DNA of 64,000 nt from contig JAFREQ010000040.1 of the NCBI GenBank assembly GCA_025331565.1, positions 6,573,001 through 6,637,000 on the forward strand, written 5' to 3'. Below are positions 51,901 to 63,969 of this stretch, one piece after another. The stretch's first letter is position 1, and each line of letters begins with the position of its first letter. The notes beneath the pieces were generated by a model. It saw nothing but the letters and a program-made list of their open reading frames with translations. It was not told the origin of the DNA and did no database searches. The translations under genes and the position numbers were made by a program. Source of the stretch: Holacanthus passer (lineage: Eukaryota; Chordata; Actinopteri; Pomacanthidae).

Positions 51901-52658
51901 AAAACCACTGACTTTGAGAAAGCTAAGCTTCTTAATGAGCACTGGCTGGCCTGTGTGCTGGGAGGGTGCAACCACTTTGGGAGTGTGGTTCATTTGCATG
52001 GTGGCCTAACTTTGTCATTATTATGGCACTTGGTGTTGGAATGCACTTTCTTCTTTATTTGTCTATGACTGTACCTTTCTGTGCTTAGCATGAATTGTTC
52101 CTTATGTAAGATTGTTTTTAAACATGATGATTGTAGCACGATATTTCCACTTAAGTCTTTCGATTTTTCCCACCACTCGCTCAGTGAGGAGCTGAATAAC
52201 AGGACTTGTACAGCTTCTTGTTTAAGGTCTAGTAGGCACTGAACCCCACAGTAGCTCTGTTCTTGCTATGTGACTTTATGCACAACTCAGTTTTACTAAA
52301 TTAGCTCAGCACAGCTTAAGGTAGCATCATTAAATATACAACTTTACATAATGCTGGGACGTTCTCCCGACATTTGCTTGGAAAACTAATGCAGAGGATC
52401 TGTTGCTGCTGTGCAGTGTTACAGCTTTCCCTTGTATGCTGTTACTGTAGTTAATACAACCAATCAAGCTTACTCTTGTGATTTTTAAGATATTGGGCAA
52501 AATTTGAACTGAAACCAAGTATTGTAATGCACATATTTTAAGAATGTCCTAAATGGCTGAAAGCCAAGTGCAATGTTTGGGTTTAGCCTGCATGTAATGA
52601 CCGAGGAATTGGCATGATGCATGTTTCTGGAGGTGAACGCAGGCTTCTGTATATACTG

Positions 52659-52909
52659 CAGAGTTTCTTAACCTTGGGGTCGGGACCCGATCTGGGGTCT
52701 CTTGGTATGCATATAGGGTGATGGAAAATTTCTAAAACTAATATAATGATTTAAAATAAATACTGTAGGTTTGAAATATATGTCATAATCACTGTATTAT
52801 TTATTTGGCTATTTGGACAACTTAAGTATTCTCTAATTGGTGGGGTGTAAACTGAGAATTGTGGGAAATAGAAATGGAGTGATGGGCCAGAAAAGGTTGA
52901 GAAACCCTG
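52659..52909. mobile_element. hAT-type MITE, 251 bp, in rhobtb 3' UTR
   Basis: The terminal inverted repeats are CAGAGTTTCTTAACCTT at the left and AAGGTTGAGAAACCCTG at the right, the usual CAGNGTTTCTCAACC ends of hAT non-autonomous elements. They are flanked by an 8-bp target-site duplication with one mismatch, ATATACTG (52651-52658) and ATATACAG (52910-52917). The inner sequence GGGGTCGGGACCC is also typical. It has no coding capacity and must have been mobilised in trans. Confidence 0.85.
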
Positions 52910-54104
52910 ATATACAGAGAGATGGAGATGCAAAATTTAAAAACCCTCTTAGCTTTATTCTGCCCTCAATATTTGCTCCACTCTGACCCCTAGAGGCCAA
53001 AGTTACATTCACTTGGATTGTCTTGTTCTGTTTTATCACATTTTTTCCACTGTCACACTCTCCAAATTGATTTAAGGTGGAGCTTTTCTTCCTTCTTAGC
53101 AGGCCTGACCCTCCTTTTTTAAATGTGAGGCCTAGTGACTGAGAGAACACCCAGTTTTTTAGTCGTCGGTGTCTCCTCTCCTGTGCCTTCAGTGAAATCT
53201 CACTCTTTTGGCTCAGTCCAGGCTGACGGCTCTGCACCTGCAGCCTCCTGGGCTCAAAACAGAGTCCAGTAAGCCAAGAAATACACACACGTGAGCACAG
53301 AAAGAAAAGTAGGCAGCTTTCTTTAATGTACAGTATCTTAGCGTAGTTACTGGCTTTTGGGATCATAGCGATAACTTCCAGTGATGACACAGATGTGGAG
53401 CTTTGCAAGTTTAGTTTGTAAAGCTAAGGCAACAGATAAATTATGAAATGACCAAGAAACTCAGCAAACCAGCAGTTTTCAAATGTTTTCACACTCTTTC
53501 AGGTGCCTGCACTTTCTATTATGTAGCTTAATACAACTTTTTTGATAAGTCTTTATATTTACCAGTTTTCTTGATCAAGATTAAAATATTACTTTTCTCG
53601 TGATCTCTTTCTCTCAAATTCAATAGGACACCCGATTGCTTCCACTCTTTAGCTGCAATTTACTACGTTGCAATCATGCATAAAGTCAGTGTACTCGAAG
53701 TTGGGGAACGGCACCTGTAAACTACTGTTTGGATTAAAGGCAGACATTAGCTGTGACAACTATATATACAGTATGTTGTGCTTTAATGAAGATAGTTGTT
53801 ATCCAAAGTACAGTACAGTGTTGTAAATTTGACATGAGTTCAAGCTGGAATTAACCTCTCACCTTATAATTGCTCACCACACTGTATCTATTAACTAAGC
53901 TGGTGTATACATAGGCTTGTATGCACAGAGAGACCCAGGACAGGGAGTGTTTATATAGGCAGACATGGTGTGATTAACCCCTGTCTGTACTGTCATTTTT
54001 AAGTGGATCGTATATACTTTATAGTATTGTTATGCACTTTTGTTTCCATTGACTCATACGAGTGTCATTAACATTTACCGCTCATGTAATTGTGTGTGTA
54101 TTAC

Positions 54105-54110
54105 AATAAA
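54105..54110 (+). terminator. Candidate polyadenylation signal AATAAA of rhobtb
   Basis: A consensus AATAAA hexamer follows TGTGTGTGTATTAC. Oligo-A and T-rich stretches lie at 54258-54300. It is chosen as the end of rhobtb because it is the most distal clear hexamer before the 54.6-kb repeat tail. It is not proven. Confidence 0.4.
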
Positions 54111-54559
54111 AGGCAAAAGACAGAGCACACCACACTCACACACTATTAAGGGCTTTCAAGAAAATATACAACAATCAGAATGTTTTGCTGCTGTTGCAAA
54201 AAATGTTTTGAAACTAAAAATTTGTAATATTTTTGAACCACTGTGATTTGTACAAAATTAAAAAAAAAAAAACAAGAGTAGATTTTTTTTTTTTTTTTGC
54301 CATTTCAGTATTTTGATGTTTGACATGGATTTTATTAAAACTGTTAATCTTTGGAACGTGTCTCATGTTTGTTATTGTGTGTTTTTCTGTGTAATTCATA
54401 GACCTTTCAGACATCTGAGTATGTTCTTGGTTCCACTTAATGTTACTTAATTTCAAGATTTACAACACAAGATAATGTGAATTTCCAAATAGGAAGAAGG
54501 ATGCAGCTGTTGTATTTAGGGTTTGTAAAACAAGAATAGCCAAAATTCAGGGATTGTAT

Positions 54560-54640
54560 AGTGGTTAGGATTGAATGGAAGTTTCCCCATTGTGGGATGA
54601 ATAAAGGGATTAAAATTAAAAATTAAATTAAAAATTAACA
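54560..54640 (+). repeat. Retroelement 3' tail (CCCCATTGTGGGATGAATAAAGG)
   Basis: TTTCCCCATTGTGGGATGAA is followed by TAAAGGGATTAAAATTAAAA, the common ending of fish SINE/LINE elements. The body upstream is not recognisable. It lies just past the proposed rhobtb polyadenylation site. Confidence 0.5.
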
Positions 54641-55071
54641 CATGACTGATGATTGAAGTAGTAGTGCAGACAAGCATGCAGGATTTACTTTATAAGTATA
54701 ATTGCAGTCAAAGGAAGTAGTTAATTGTAAAAAGTACTAAATACTAAATACAACGTTGGGTGATACAAAAACATACAATCTGAAAATGAAGTGATGGTGA
54801 TTTGAGCTGCCTCATTGCATTAACTCATAATGTTCACCAGCACCAAATAATCTGACTGTATTATCATGCATGAGGTTGGACGGTGGGTTAGGAGTTAAAG
54901 AAAATGAAGTATAACTCACAGTGCACCCACTTTACTGCCACTGGAATGCAAATATTCACTGATAGGTTTGCATGAAAAAAGTTATTAGATAAGATTTGAA
55001 AAATGTCTATATAGAAATATTGTTGTGAATGTAAACAGACTTGTCTTTTGTCTGTAAGTTTGATGCAGCTG

Positions 55072-55084
55072 CGCCACCTAGTGG
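55072..55084 (-). promoter_or_regulatory. CTCF-like motif between rhobtb and drebrin genes
   Basis: CGCCACCTAGTGG on the plus strand is CCACTAGGTGGCG on the minus strand, which fits the vertebrate CTCF core consensus CCASYAGRKGGCR at every position. It lies between the end of rhobtb and the start of the drebrin-type gene, a natural place for an insulator. Binding cannot be judged from sequence alone. Confidence 0.45.
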
Positions 55085-55218
55085 AAAAAAACAACTGAGC
55101 AACATTGCTGTGTATAATACAGAAAATATACCTTTCGATGGAAAAGGTTGTACACGCGTTTTCCTACATGTTGAAACAATCTATCTAGAACACAATTTGT
55201 ATGCCTGTAGCAGAGTCA

Positions 55219-55222
<4 letters not shown>

Positions 55223-55252
<30 letters not shown>
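55223..55252. repeat. (CA)15 microsatellite
   Basis: A CA run about 140 bases right of the CTCF-like motif. Confidence 0.95.
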
Positions 55253-55255
<3 letters not shown>

Positions 55256-57298
55256 CAGCAATCTAGACAAGACAAAACATAGTCTATATCCTACAGAATT
55301 GATTGAAGGGATTGCACCTTGGCTCCAGCAGAACCAGTCCTCTGGCAGACTCTCTACGCTTAGTGTAAGATTCTTTAAATGATTCATGACACCCAGAGTT
55401 AGTTCGGGGCCCTGGGACGTGCCAAGGATCATAGATATTTACTGTTTCGGGGCCACGACTGAGCTGCTGTCAGGAGGTCCCTGCACTAACTCCTGTTGAG
55501 CAGTGCACTGACGTTTGCATGTACCAGTTCTGTCAAACAGGATGATCCCAGCTGACCCTGAACTCTATACACTGCAATATGATGCTGAGCTGAAGTTAGT
55601 TGAATGTTAGTTTGTCACACATGTCAAAAATATGATATGACAACATTTTTGCGGGGGTATAGTAGTGGAACGTATTAAAGGTGTCGACAATTGGCACTGA
55701 TAGAAAATATGACTTAAACTTGAATTTCCCTTTATTGCTCTTGATTGGAATTTCAATTAGATAAACGCTTTTTACATTTGCTCAACAGAATCATCCTCTG
55801 GCTCATCATTAGTGCTTCATTTCTCCAGTTTGAATCTTAAAAGCTGTCCTCTTACATATATTCTTTTTACATTTTCTTGAAACTTTGGATGAAAGAGAGC
55901 CTGAGGAAGTCACATGAATCATCAAGATCAACATGCTGTGAGACTTTTAATAGAGTGAGTCTGGTGAGGGATCACAGAAAGCCACAGAAACATGGGGGGA
56001 GAGTACCATGGTGATGTTAAGTGATGTGGCTGAGGATGGGTAACTTTAGAAGAGTGACGAGGGGAGGCGGCGGTTGCGGGTGGTGGAATACTTGCATCCA
56101 TATGCCATCTTGTGTGTGTGTGTTGCAATCAAACTATTCTAGAGAAACACACCAGTCAAGCTGCCTACCAACAAACTCTCGACAGCCAATGACGTACTTC
56201 AGTTTTCCTTTCATTCTCTAGTAAACGGAGGAATTTACTAGTGTGTGTTTTGTAGCAGCGACCTCACCGTCCTTGCTCACGAGCATCAGCCTGAACGCTG
56301 ATTACAGACCTTTATGCTGCGTCAGCTACTTGATCCGTGGGCTGTGTTCAGATTTCCCACCAACCTTGCCCCTGCTCTCGCACCGCAGCCTCGTACAACA
56401 CGACTCGAACGTCGCCGACACGCGCTGACATCACCACATCTGGCTCCCATTTTCCAGGCTTCCCTCAGGAGGAGATAAGAAGATGTGAATTTGAAGCGAA
56501 AGACAAAAACTATCTTACAGTGTGAGTGTGTTGTGGCTCTTCGTGGACTATATGATCACAATATAAATGAAATAATTTGTATTTGTAATTTGTAAATATT
56601 TAATTTGTAATAATCTTTCTGGTGCATGAAGAATAAGTGGGAAGAAGCTTAAAATCTCGGAGAGGGCGGATGACTTGATCAAACAAGAATGTATTTTCAG
56701 AGCTTCAAAGCTTTCAAGGCTACAAAAAACACACACACGCACGCACATGCATTTTTATAAAAAAGTGGACCAACAAGTAAGACCGAACGCACAAACAAGG
56801 TCCATTGATCGAGGAGTGACAGCACATTCTTCTGAACATGTCACCCTCCTCCATCTACATGCTGTCGGTCCAAACCTCCCCAAGATCTGCTCCATAAACA
56901 AACCTGTCTGTCCTCCGTACACACACATGCACACACATGCACACACCTCTAAATCAAGGCCTCTCAAAGTAAAGTTTATGAATACTTTATCATCCTGACA
57001 CCACGGTCTAATTTAAGGACTATTCTGTATGGGAATGCAGACATGCAGATTCTTTTTTAACAGAGATTTGTGGTCAGCAGCATAACCCTGCCATTTATTT
57101 ATGCTTGTCATATTTCAGTGTGGCGAGGCAGCTTCCAAACGATGAGGAAGTCAAAAGTGTGTGTTTATTCAGTTTGGATACCGAAACGAAGCGACGAGAG
57201 AAAGAAGTGGTGATTTGGAAAAACGTGTTTTACAGTCCCTCTGTGTTTGTGTTTATAGAGGCAAGAGTGTGATTAGAAATGCACACACAGACACACAG

Positions 57299-57338
<40 letters not shown>

Positions 57339-57446
57339 AGGCTCAGGGGGAAGATCTCAGGGTTGTTGTGAAGCTGCATAGCTGAGCAATGACCTCACCT
57401 GAAAGCCTGATGAGGAGACACCAAGATTCACAGGGAATGTGTAAAC

Positions 57447-57448
<2 letters not shown>

Positions 57449-57497
<49 letters not shown>

Positions 57498-57512
57498 ACA
57501 CACACACACACT
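57449..57512. repeat. Compound (CT)n(CA)n microsatellite
   Basis: About ten CT units run directly into about 20 CA units with one interruption (CATACA). A second CA run lies at 57301-57336. Both are in the intergenic stretch. Confidence 0.9.
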
Positions 57513-60509
57513 CACAGGCAAAGGGTATATTTAACTGGCATCTGCATGCGGGCATTATCTTTTCTTTCTCTTTCCAACCAGTGCCTTTTGTTTCTTTGCC
57601 ACATGTCTCTGATGTTTCCTTCTCTCATCGCCTACCTGGCACCTCGATTGACCTCAACTATCTTTCAAGGTTAAGACCAGCCGCTCCTATGTTTGCAAGT
57701 TCGGCTGTCGGATAAATGTGTATACACAACCGCCTAACTTCCACTCAATTGTACCATCGCACATCCACCTCATTATCTGCCTCCAGGAGAGCAATAACAT
57801 GACTCCTCCACTGAGCTCAGCATTATCATGATGGGAGGAGGTGAAACAGAGATGCCAAAGTATTTTCAGTGTGCTGAAGTAGAAAAAAAACAAACGTATT
57901 CTCTCATTGAAACAACAAATATAGCAATTTGACTGAAGGCATTTCTGCAGTTAACATTTTAAGACACCAAATTGCATTTGTGAAACATTTGTCAGATAAG
58001 AACATAATGTTTTACAACATTACATTGGAACTTTGTCTTTTGCCTCAAGCTAAAAAACAGATTATTTTTTTTAATCATTCACCCAGAAAAAACATAACTT
58101 TGCACACTTTTGGTTAAGGTCTCTAACTTAACAACATGAATTCAGTGGGATGAAAAAATAGTGTTACATGCAGCACGACCTGACTAGTTTGAAATACAGC
58201 TGGCACAAATGGCATTTGCAGCGAAAAGGTCGGACACATTCCAGCAGCTCATACTGTAAAACAGTAAATTCACAAGACAATGGGATAATGTCATGGGAGA
58301 GGCTATATTTATGACAACTTCAACACAAGATTACAACCGTTGCAGCAGTTCATATGCATGCAAATACGAGAGCACACATGGAGGCAGGTAGGTCTCGGCC
58401 TCTCGAAGCGTGCAGAGAGGAGCAGTGGAGAACATATTATTAGTGAAGTGTAGAACATCAGGAGGACAAAGTTCAAGCTGTGACCCCTGAACCCAAACAC
58501 ATCTCTGGCCCATCAAGTCTGAGCACACATAAACCTGCCACGCAAGCCTCAATACACTCCAGGAAGACGGGATTTGGACTAATCCATGCTGACAAGGAAG
58601 CCGTCTGTTTAGTGGCAGAAGTTTATTTTTCTAATTTAGAGTGAGATTATGTTTTTTATGTCAATAGTTGCTTGACCAGTCACATGTACAAAGAGTTGTT
58701 AAAAAAATCAACAAATTATCTGAGTCTGGTTCATCAGAATTTAAGAGCGACTACGAGAGGATGTTGTCTCTGACTGGACCACTCAACAGTCTGTCACACT
58801 CTGTTAGTTTAGACTATGTCAGGAAGGCAGGAAGCTGAACAAAAAGCCTGTGACAATTAGTGAAGGAGTTTCAGTAAATGAGGATGAGGAGAAAATCCCC
58901 ATTCACACACACTCACACACACACTTGTCCAAATCCTCACTGGACATACAATCATTCCCACATTTAGACCCCATCCCCAACAACAGCTGCCACCGCACCC
59001 CAGCAGAGGAAATGCCAAAGTCCTCTGAAGTGGAGCATAACAGCACTGCAGTTCACATCCACAGAGGAGGGCCGAGAGGCTGGAAGGGCAGGAGAGCCTC
59101 TAATAGCAGGAAGTTGTAAGAATAATAACGGCATGAGGATGTCATGCCCCCTGTCCCTCTGGCATGTAAGCTCTGGCCAAAACAGCAGAGTCATACAACA
59201 TTTTTCACACAACTTACAGTCAGGGTTTACCAGATGTGGGATTTTTGGGAAGAAATGAATCCTTCTCTAAACAAAAAATTACACAGTCAGACTTACAAAG
59301 GCCAGATTTTTGTCACTATTTTTACAACTTTTTTAAATAATGGCAAAGTTTTTTAAACACACAGTGTCTCACTCTCCTTTAATCTAAACACTGGAAGTGT
59401 TAAATGATATAAAAAACTGCTTTGCATTTGCAGCCTAGACCAATTAATTATTACCCTGACTCTGGCATCAATGAAAAATAGCTGCAACACTAACAGTGAA
59501 AAATGCAGCCAAGGAAGAGGAATACAAAGATGAAAAAGGAACCATGTTGCCTTAAAGGGAAGCAGTTATTTTTACAAGCGATTGCGTCGGGTGACTGTGT
59601 CAATCCAATATTCACCAGGAGGATTACTCGGCCACTGTTGACTGTGTCCAGATCAAATCAGAAGCATGGCATGGCCTCTTACATGTCAGCCAAAAGTGAT
59701 CTGAAATCAAATTTCACGAGGTCAAACCCAGCCTGAGCCTGACACATCAGGAAATAAAAACCTGTGACTTTTATCCTCCTACATCTGTCCTGGATTATCT
59801 AAGAATGGCTGCTAAGTAAATTACAGAGCTCAGGAACGCTCCCATAATCCAAGATCTTAAACCCCCATGCCACTGACCCACAGTCAAACACCAGTGTGTG
59901 AGTGTGTGTGTGTGTGTGTTTGCATGCCTGCAGGGAGTTTGTCCAGAGTTCATCGCTTGTGCTCTTGTGTGAGCCTACGCACCGGTGCATGGCATTGTGT
60001 GTGTGTGTGTGTGTGTGTGTGGCCAGTGTGTGTGTGTGACTGTCGGGCAGCCATTGAACAGACCCCCAACCTCTCTTAAACACTAAAACAGCCTCCCCTG
60101 CTCTTTTTTTCCCCTTGCTGCCTGCTTCGGACTCAGTTCCCATGAAATTGGCTCTTCTTTGGCTCCTCCAGATTGCCTGCACTGTAAATGGCTTCTCTGG
60201 AGTCTGCCAAGGGCCAGTGGGGGCCGGTTCAAAGACAAAATAGAGACAAAGAGAGACTGACAGATGCAAAGCTGCCGCCCTGCCCCTGCAGCCCCTCTGA
60301 GCCACAACAACTATTCCTACTGTGGGTTTTTGCTCAAACTTAAGCTTAAGCAACAATAACTTACAAAATAAATCATTTGATTGCATTGTTCCATGCTGGT
60401 GACTCTCATTCATTTGTCAGGAGTCTTATGTAAACAGTGGTGATGGTGCAATAACTTTAGTGCAAAGGCTCTGTTCTATCAGTGCAAGGCAGAGGACAAT
60501 GTTTTCCAA

Positions 60510-60868
60510 GTGAATATCAGGATAACAGTTCTGATCTGTAGCTGTTCCTCACTGCTTCTTCCAAGTGACCCAGCCAGTGAAGTCATTATGCTTTCCACTC
60601 TCTCAACAGGAGGTGGGGCTTTTTGGTGCAAACTTCTTCTCCCCCGCTGCACAAAGACCAGTGTGCAGCCTCAGTCTCCTCCTGCACACATCGCTCCGGT
60701 CTTGCAGCCACAGTGCATGAACCTGCACACCGCGTTTGCTGTTTTCTCGGCCGTGATCGAGCCTCGGTGTCCCGCCGGGGCTGTTTTCCAGCACAGACTC
60801 CGACCCCGAAATCCACCGGGAGCCGTGAAGAGAAGAGCTGCGGGAGTGGTCTGGAAACTTTTGCCATC
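60510..60868 (+). promoter_or_regulatory. CpG-rich promoter / 5' leader of the drebrin-type gene
   Basis: CpG density rises from about 60600 to the ATG. No TATA box is obvious, which suits a CpG-type promoter. The leader holds an upstream ORF beginning at ATG 60717 (51 codons) whose TGA at 60870-60872 overlaps the main ATG as ATGA. The frame is in fact open back to 60510. A T at -3 makes the upstream ATG weak. Confidence 0.45.
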
Positions 60869-60872
60869 ATGA
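60717..60872 (+). other. Upstream ORF overlapping the drebrin start codon (ATGA)
   Basis: ATG at 60717 opens 51 codons that begin MNLHTAFAVFSAVIEP and end in TGA at 60870-60872, sharing two bases with the main ATG at 60869. The peptide has no recognised domain. If the transcription start lies upstream of 60717, the uORF would influence translation of the main frame through leaky scanning or reinitiation. Confidence 0.4.
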
Positions 60873-60960
60873 GCACACGGACGGTGAACCTTGATACCTA
60901 CAGCCTGTCTCTGCTCACGGCCAAAGAGGACATCCTGAACCCCCGCTCCTCCACCAACTG
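60869..60960 (+). CDS. dbn1: Drebrin first coding exon (partial gene; rest beyond window)
   Basis: ATG at 60869 (A at -3) encodes 30 residues plus a split Trp codon (TG|G) before donor GTAACA at 60961. LSLLTAKEDILNPRSSTNW aligns without gaps to the start of the drebrin ADF-homology domain as I remember it for human (LELLAAYEEVIREESAADW), including the Trp at the exon end. Drebrin is an actin-binding protein of dendritic spines and cell junctions; the ADF-H domain is followed by a coiled coil and a C-terminal tail, all outside this window. Drebrin-like (dbnl) is the main alternative. No second exon is visible up to 64000, so intron 1 exceeds 3 kb. Confidence 0.7.
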
Positions 60961-62465
60961 GTAACACCAAAACCGCACCTTTCTGCCAAAACACAATCCT
61001 GTTTGTCTGCATCATAACATCAAATACCAAATGCCAACTTTGTAATTGTGATTTAGTGTGATGAGAGAATAGCAAAGACAAGTTGAATCAGTAACTTTCA
61101 TGACGCTGTTTTCCCTGAGTCGCCTTTTACGCACAACCAGGTTGACTGTTGCGTAACTGCGACTTGATTTTAATGAATCCAATGAGGGATACGGAGGTGG
61201 CCAGCACAGCTACAGCACGCAACCAGGACCAGCAGTGACAAATGCATGCAGGCTGGCTCAGTAAGACAGGGATGCATTGTGTGCCCCCTCCTCCCCGGGG
61301 TGGGGATGTTTGGTGAGGGTCGCCGTCCTTTACGCACGCCAGGAGCGCAGCACCTGGCCGGCGGCCCGCTGCACTCAGCCGGGCCATGACTCTGCTGTTC
61401 TCCCCCTCAAGAGCTGTGAGCCTTCATTCTTTGAGCTGAGGATCATATTTCTGCTGATGTGCTGATCTCTGACAGGGGTTGTCTTTCAGGGAGAGGCTCT
61501 TCAATTTGACAGACAGCACTGTGCGCATGGATGCATCCACTAACCAGTAATAGTGATTCAAGTGTTGAGCCATAACCAAGATGCGCAGCTGTAAATACCT
61601 GGCATTGATGCATGCACACAGAACCAGTATTCAGATTGCAATTCAAGCATAAGCAAATGTTTTACCATAAGAACAAGCTCGCTGCTGATGATTCTTTAAC
61701 ACATGAAAAGTTGAAATCATTTGTTTCATTTATTCTGTTCCGGCATATGTGAGTCAGGCTGTAACCTGACCACCTGACACTTGGCTCACTCCGTCCTTTT
61801 GTCATAGCTGGTCTGTCACTGTGGTGACCTGTGCATCTTTTCCAAACAATACCGACCTCCAGCTCTGTCAGCTCTGTCTCATCCTCTTCCTCCAGTTTCT
61901 TCTTCTCTTATGCCATGTGTCATCTCCAGCTACAGACATGTTGCTACTGACTATACTCAGTCCATACAGGGACAATTAGATATACTATGACCCCACTCTT
62001 TCCACGTGTCCGCTCACTTTGATGAAGTTAGAGAAGTAGGCCGAGGCTCGAGGCTCCACTTTCTTCCTACCTGCTTCCTGTGTCATGCAGACTTGAGGAT
62101 ATGAGATTCAGAACACTATGAGTTAAACCTTGACTAACTGAACTCTGACATCTTCATGAATGGGTCGGAAAGAAGTTCCCCATCCAGGCAGAACATGCTC
62201 ACTTTCCATTCTTTTCTTCATTTGGAAAATCTCTTAAAAGTTTCCATGTTCAGTATCACGATGGAGGTTTGGTCTCATGGCAGCACCCCTATATTGATAC
62301 TTCACTGATCCTGCAGTTTCTCGTTGGAGAACATTTTCCTAAAGTTTTGGTGTACAGCAGATCTGGATTGTGTCTCTACCTGTCGGACAATCACATGTAC
62401 AGATGCATCTTTTCACAACATGCACGTGTTTCGTTGTGTTACATGAGGATAAAAAAGAAGGAGAA

Positions 62466-62469
<4 letters not shown>

Positions 62470-62496
<27 letters not shown>
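62470..62496. repeat. (GA)n microsatellite in drebrin intron 1
   Basis: A pure GA/AG run of about 27 bases. Confidence 0.9.
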
Positions 62497-62499
<3 letters not shown>

Positions 62500-63969
62500 C
62501 AGCATTCACTCAGCCACTTTAGAAGACTAAATAACTCTGTGGTGACTGAAGAGAGAGGTGGGAGGGGGACACGATGATGTCATGATTCCCACTGTCAAAC
62601 CACCGAAATAGACACCCAGCTCGCGCGTGGGCGTGTGTGTGTGTTGAAGGGATTTTACATGCGTGCGTGTGAGTTTGCATGTGAATGTATTTGTTTCGGG
62701 ATGTGCATATGTATCCTGCAGAGACTATTAAAGTGAGTCTGGGGGCGTTGAGAAGTTTGCGCGGAGAGGGGTGGGGGGCTGGTTTTGTTGAACGTTCCCG
62801 CCCCCACTGTGTGGCCTTGAGGTCCCCGTGTGTATTATCTAATGACCTTGTGTCCTGAATGGGAAACAGACCCTTTGTGGGTGAGACTCTGAAGAAAAGA
62901 GGAGCAATTTCAATGCATCCTTCATTCAGACTTCCCTGCTCAACATACAGCCTTGGAGGTCTCTGCTCGGTCTCCCAGACCACTGACGACTGACTACAAA
63001 GTGTCCCACTCACAGGCTGGAAACCTACACTGTCTGTCTGCATGTGTTTTGCGTTTGTGTCTGCTTGGAGAAACAGAAAGAAACAGCCAAAATGCATGTT
63101 CCCAAGGCCATTGTCTAATCCTCTGAACAGGAAATTCTTCTCATTCTTAGCAGCAGAAATCCTGATTTACGTCCAGTTTACACCAAACTAAATGATACAA
63201 ATTGGCACTTTAGGTAAGGCCCCTGTTGCTAATGCGGACGTGAACCTTTTCATTCGAGCACAAACTCAAAAGTTCCCTGTCTTGTTTTTTTTACAGTTCA
63301 ATAAAATCCCCCAGTCAGTGGTTTGTTCAGCACATTTTACACATTTTCTCCTCAGCCAATAAGACGGAGTAAATAAGAGCAATTTTCCAAAGCGGCGTGC
63401 TTTAACAGAGGCGTCCTCCTGCCAAGTATCGAATAAAGTGCAGCACCAGCTTAGCCAAGCATGTGAAAGAGGGGGAGAAATCAGTTTAGAAAAATGTTTA
63501 CAGCATTGTTTCAGCCTTGGAAAGCACATCAGATATTATGCTGAGCAGTTTGACCTCTGTTCCTCAGAATCGGGTGTGGGCTGAATCCAAACATCTGTGG
63601 GCCCCAGTGACTTTGAACACACCTTCTTCATTCTCACAGTCCACACTTTGATACCGCGTGTTGTGCTTGTGTTAAGTGTTTCACTATGTTCTCTTGCAGG
63701 GATTATTACAGTCAGCAGGCAGTGACGAATAAAGTAAATATCTGACTTCACTGTAGTAACAGAGAGGTTCCGTTTAGACAGAGTATTGAGAGACTAATCA
63801 ATCTTGTCTTCATCCAATCTGGGTTGAAAGTCTTGTTCTACACTTCTGCTTCTTCACTTCTACACTATTTCCAGAAAGAAAACAAGCTGCTTAGAAAGTG
63901 AATTTACAGATTATATTATTACATTATTAAGATTTTTTATACTGTAATATAGTTGTTCCTAGATTGCTG

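Larger units (their letters stand above)
48940..54130 (+). other. rhobtb4: Probable 3' UTR of rhobtb
   Basis: No splice-consistent coding sequence follows the stop. A consensus AATAAA lies at 54105-54110, and no convincing new gene start occurs before it. The stretch includes a GC-richer first 600 bases and a hAT-type MITE (52659-52909); otherwise it is AT-rich. An earlier AATAAA near 52756 lies inside the MITE. The true end could be earlier, because only the signal hexamer and not the cleavage site can be seen. A long plus-strand UTR of about 5 kb would be on the high side but not unusual. Confidence 0.45.
54641..60509. other. Intergenic stretch between rhobtb and the drebrin-type gene
   Basis: It contains the CTCF-like motif, CA/CT microsatellites (55223-55252, 57301-57336, 57449-57512), a GC-richer patch at 56250-56470, and GT runs near 59897-59919 and 59999-60020 that create long minus-strand ORFs. 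No coding exon is recognised. Confidence 0.5.

Noticed and set aside
52833..53408. 191-codon ORF on the minus strand in the rhobtb 3' UTR
   Set aside because: Part of it is the hAT MITE, no domain or signature is visible, and no splice or promoter context supports it.
59799..60413. 204-codon ORF on the minus strand before the drebrin promoter
   Set aside because: It runs through two GT/CA microsatellites that lack stops by nature; composition outside them is not protein-like.
62519..63097. 192-codon minus-strand ORF in drebrin intron 1
   Set aside because: It crosses a His/Thr-encoding CA-like segment and has no recognised motif.
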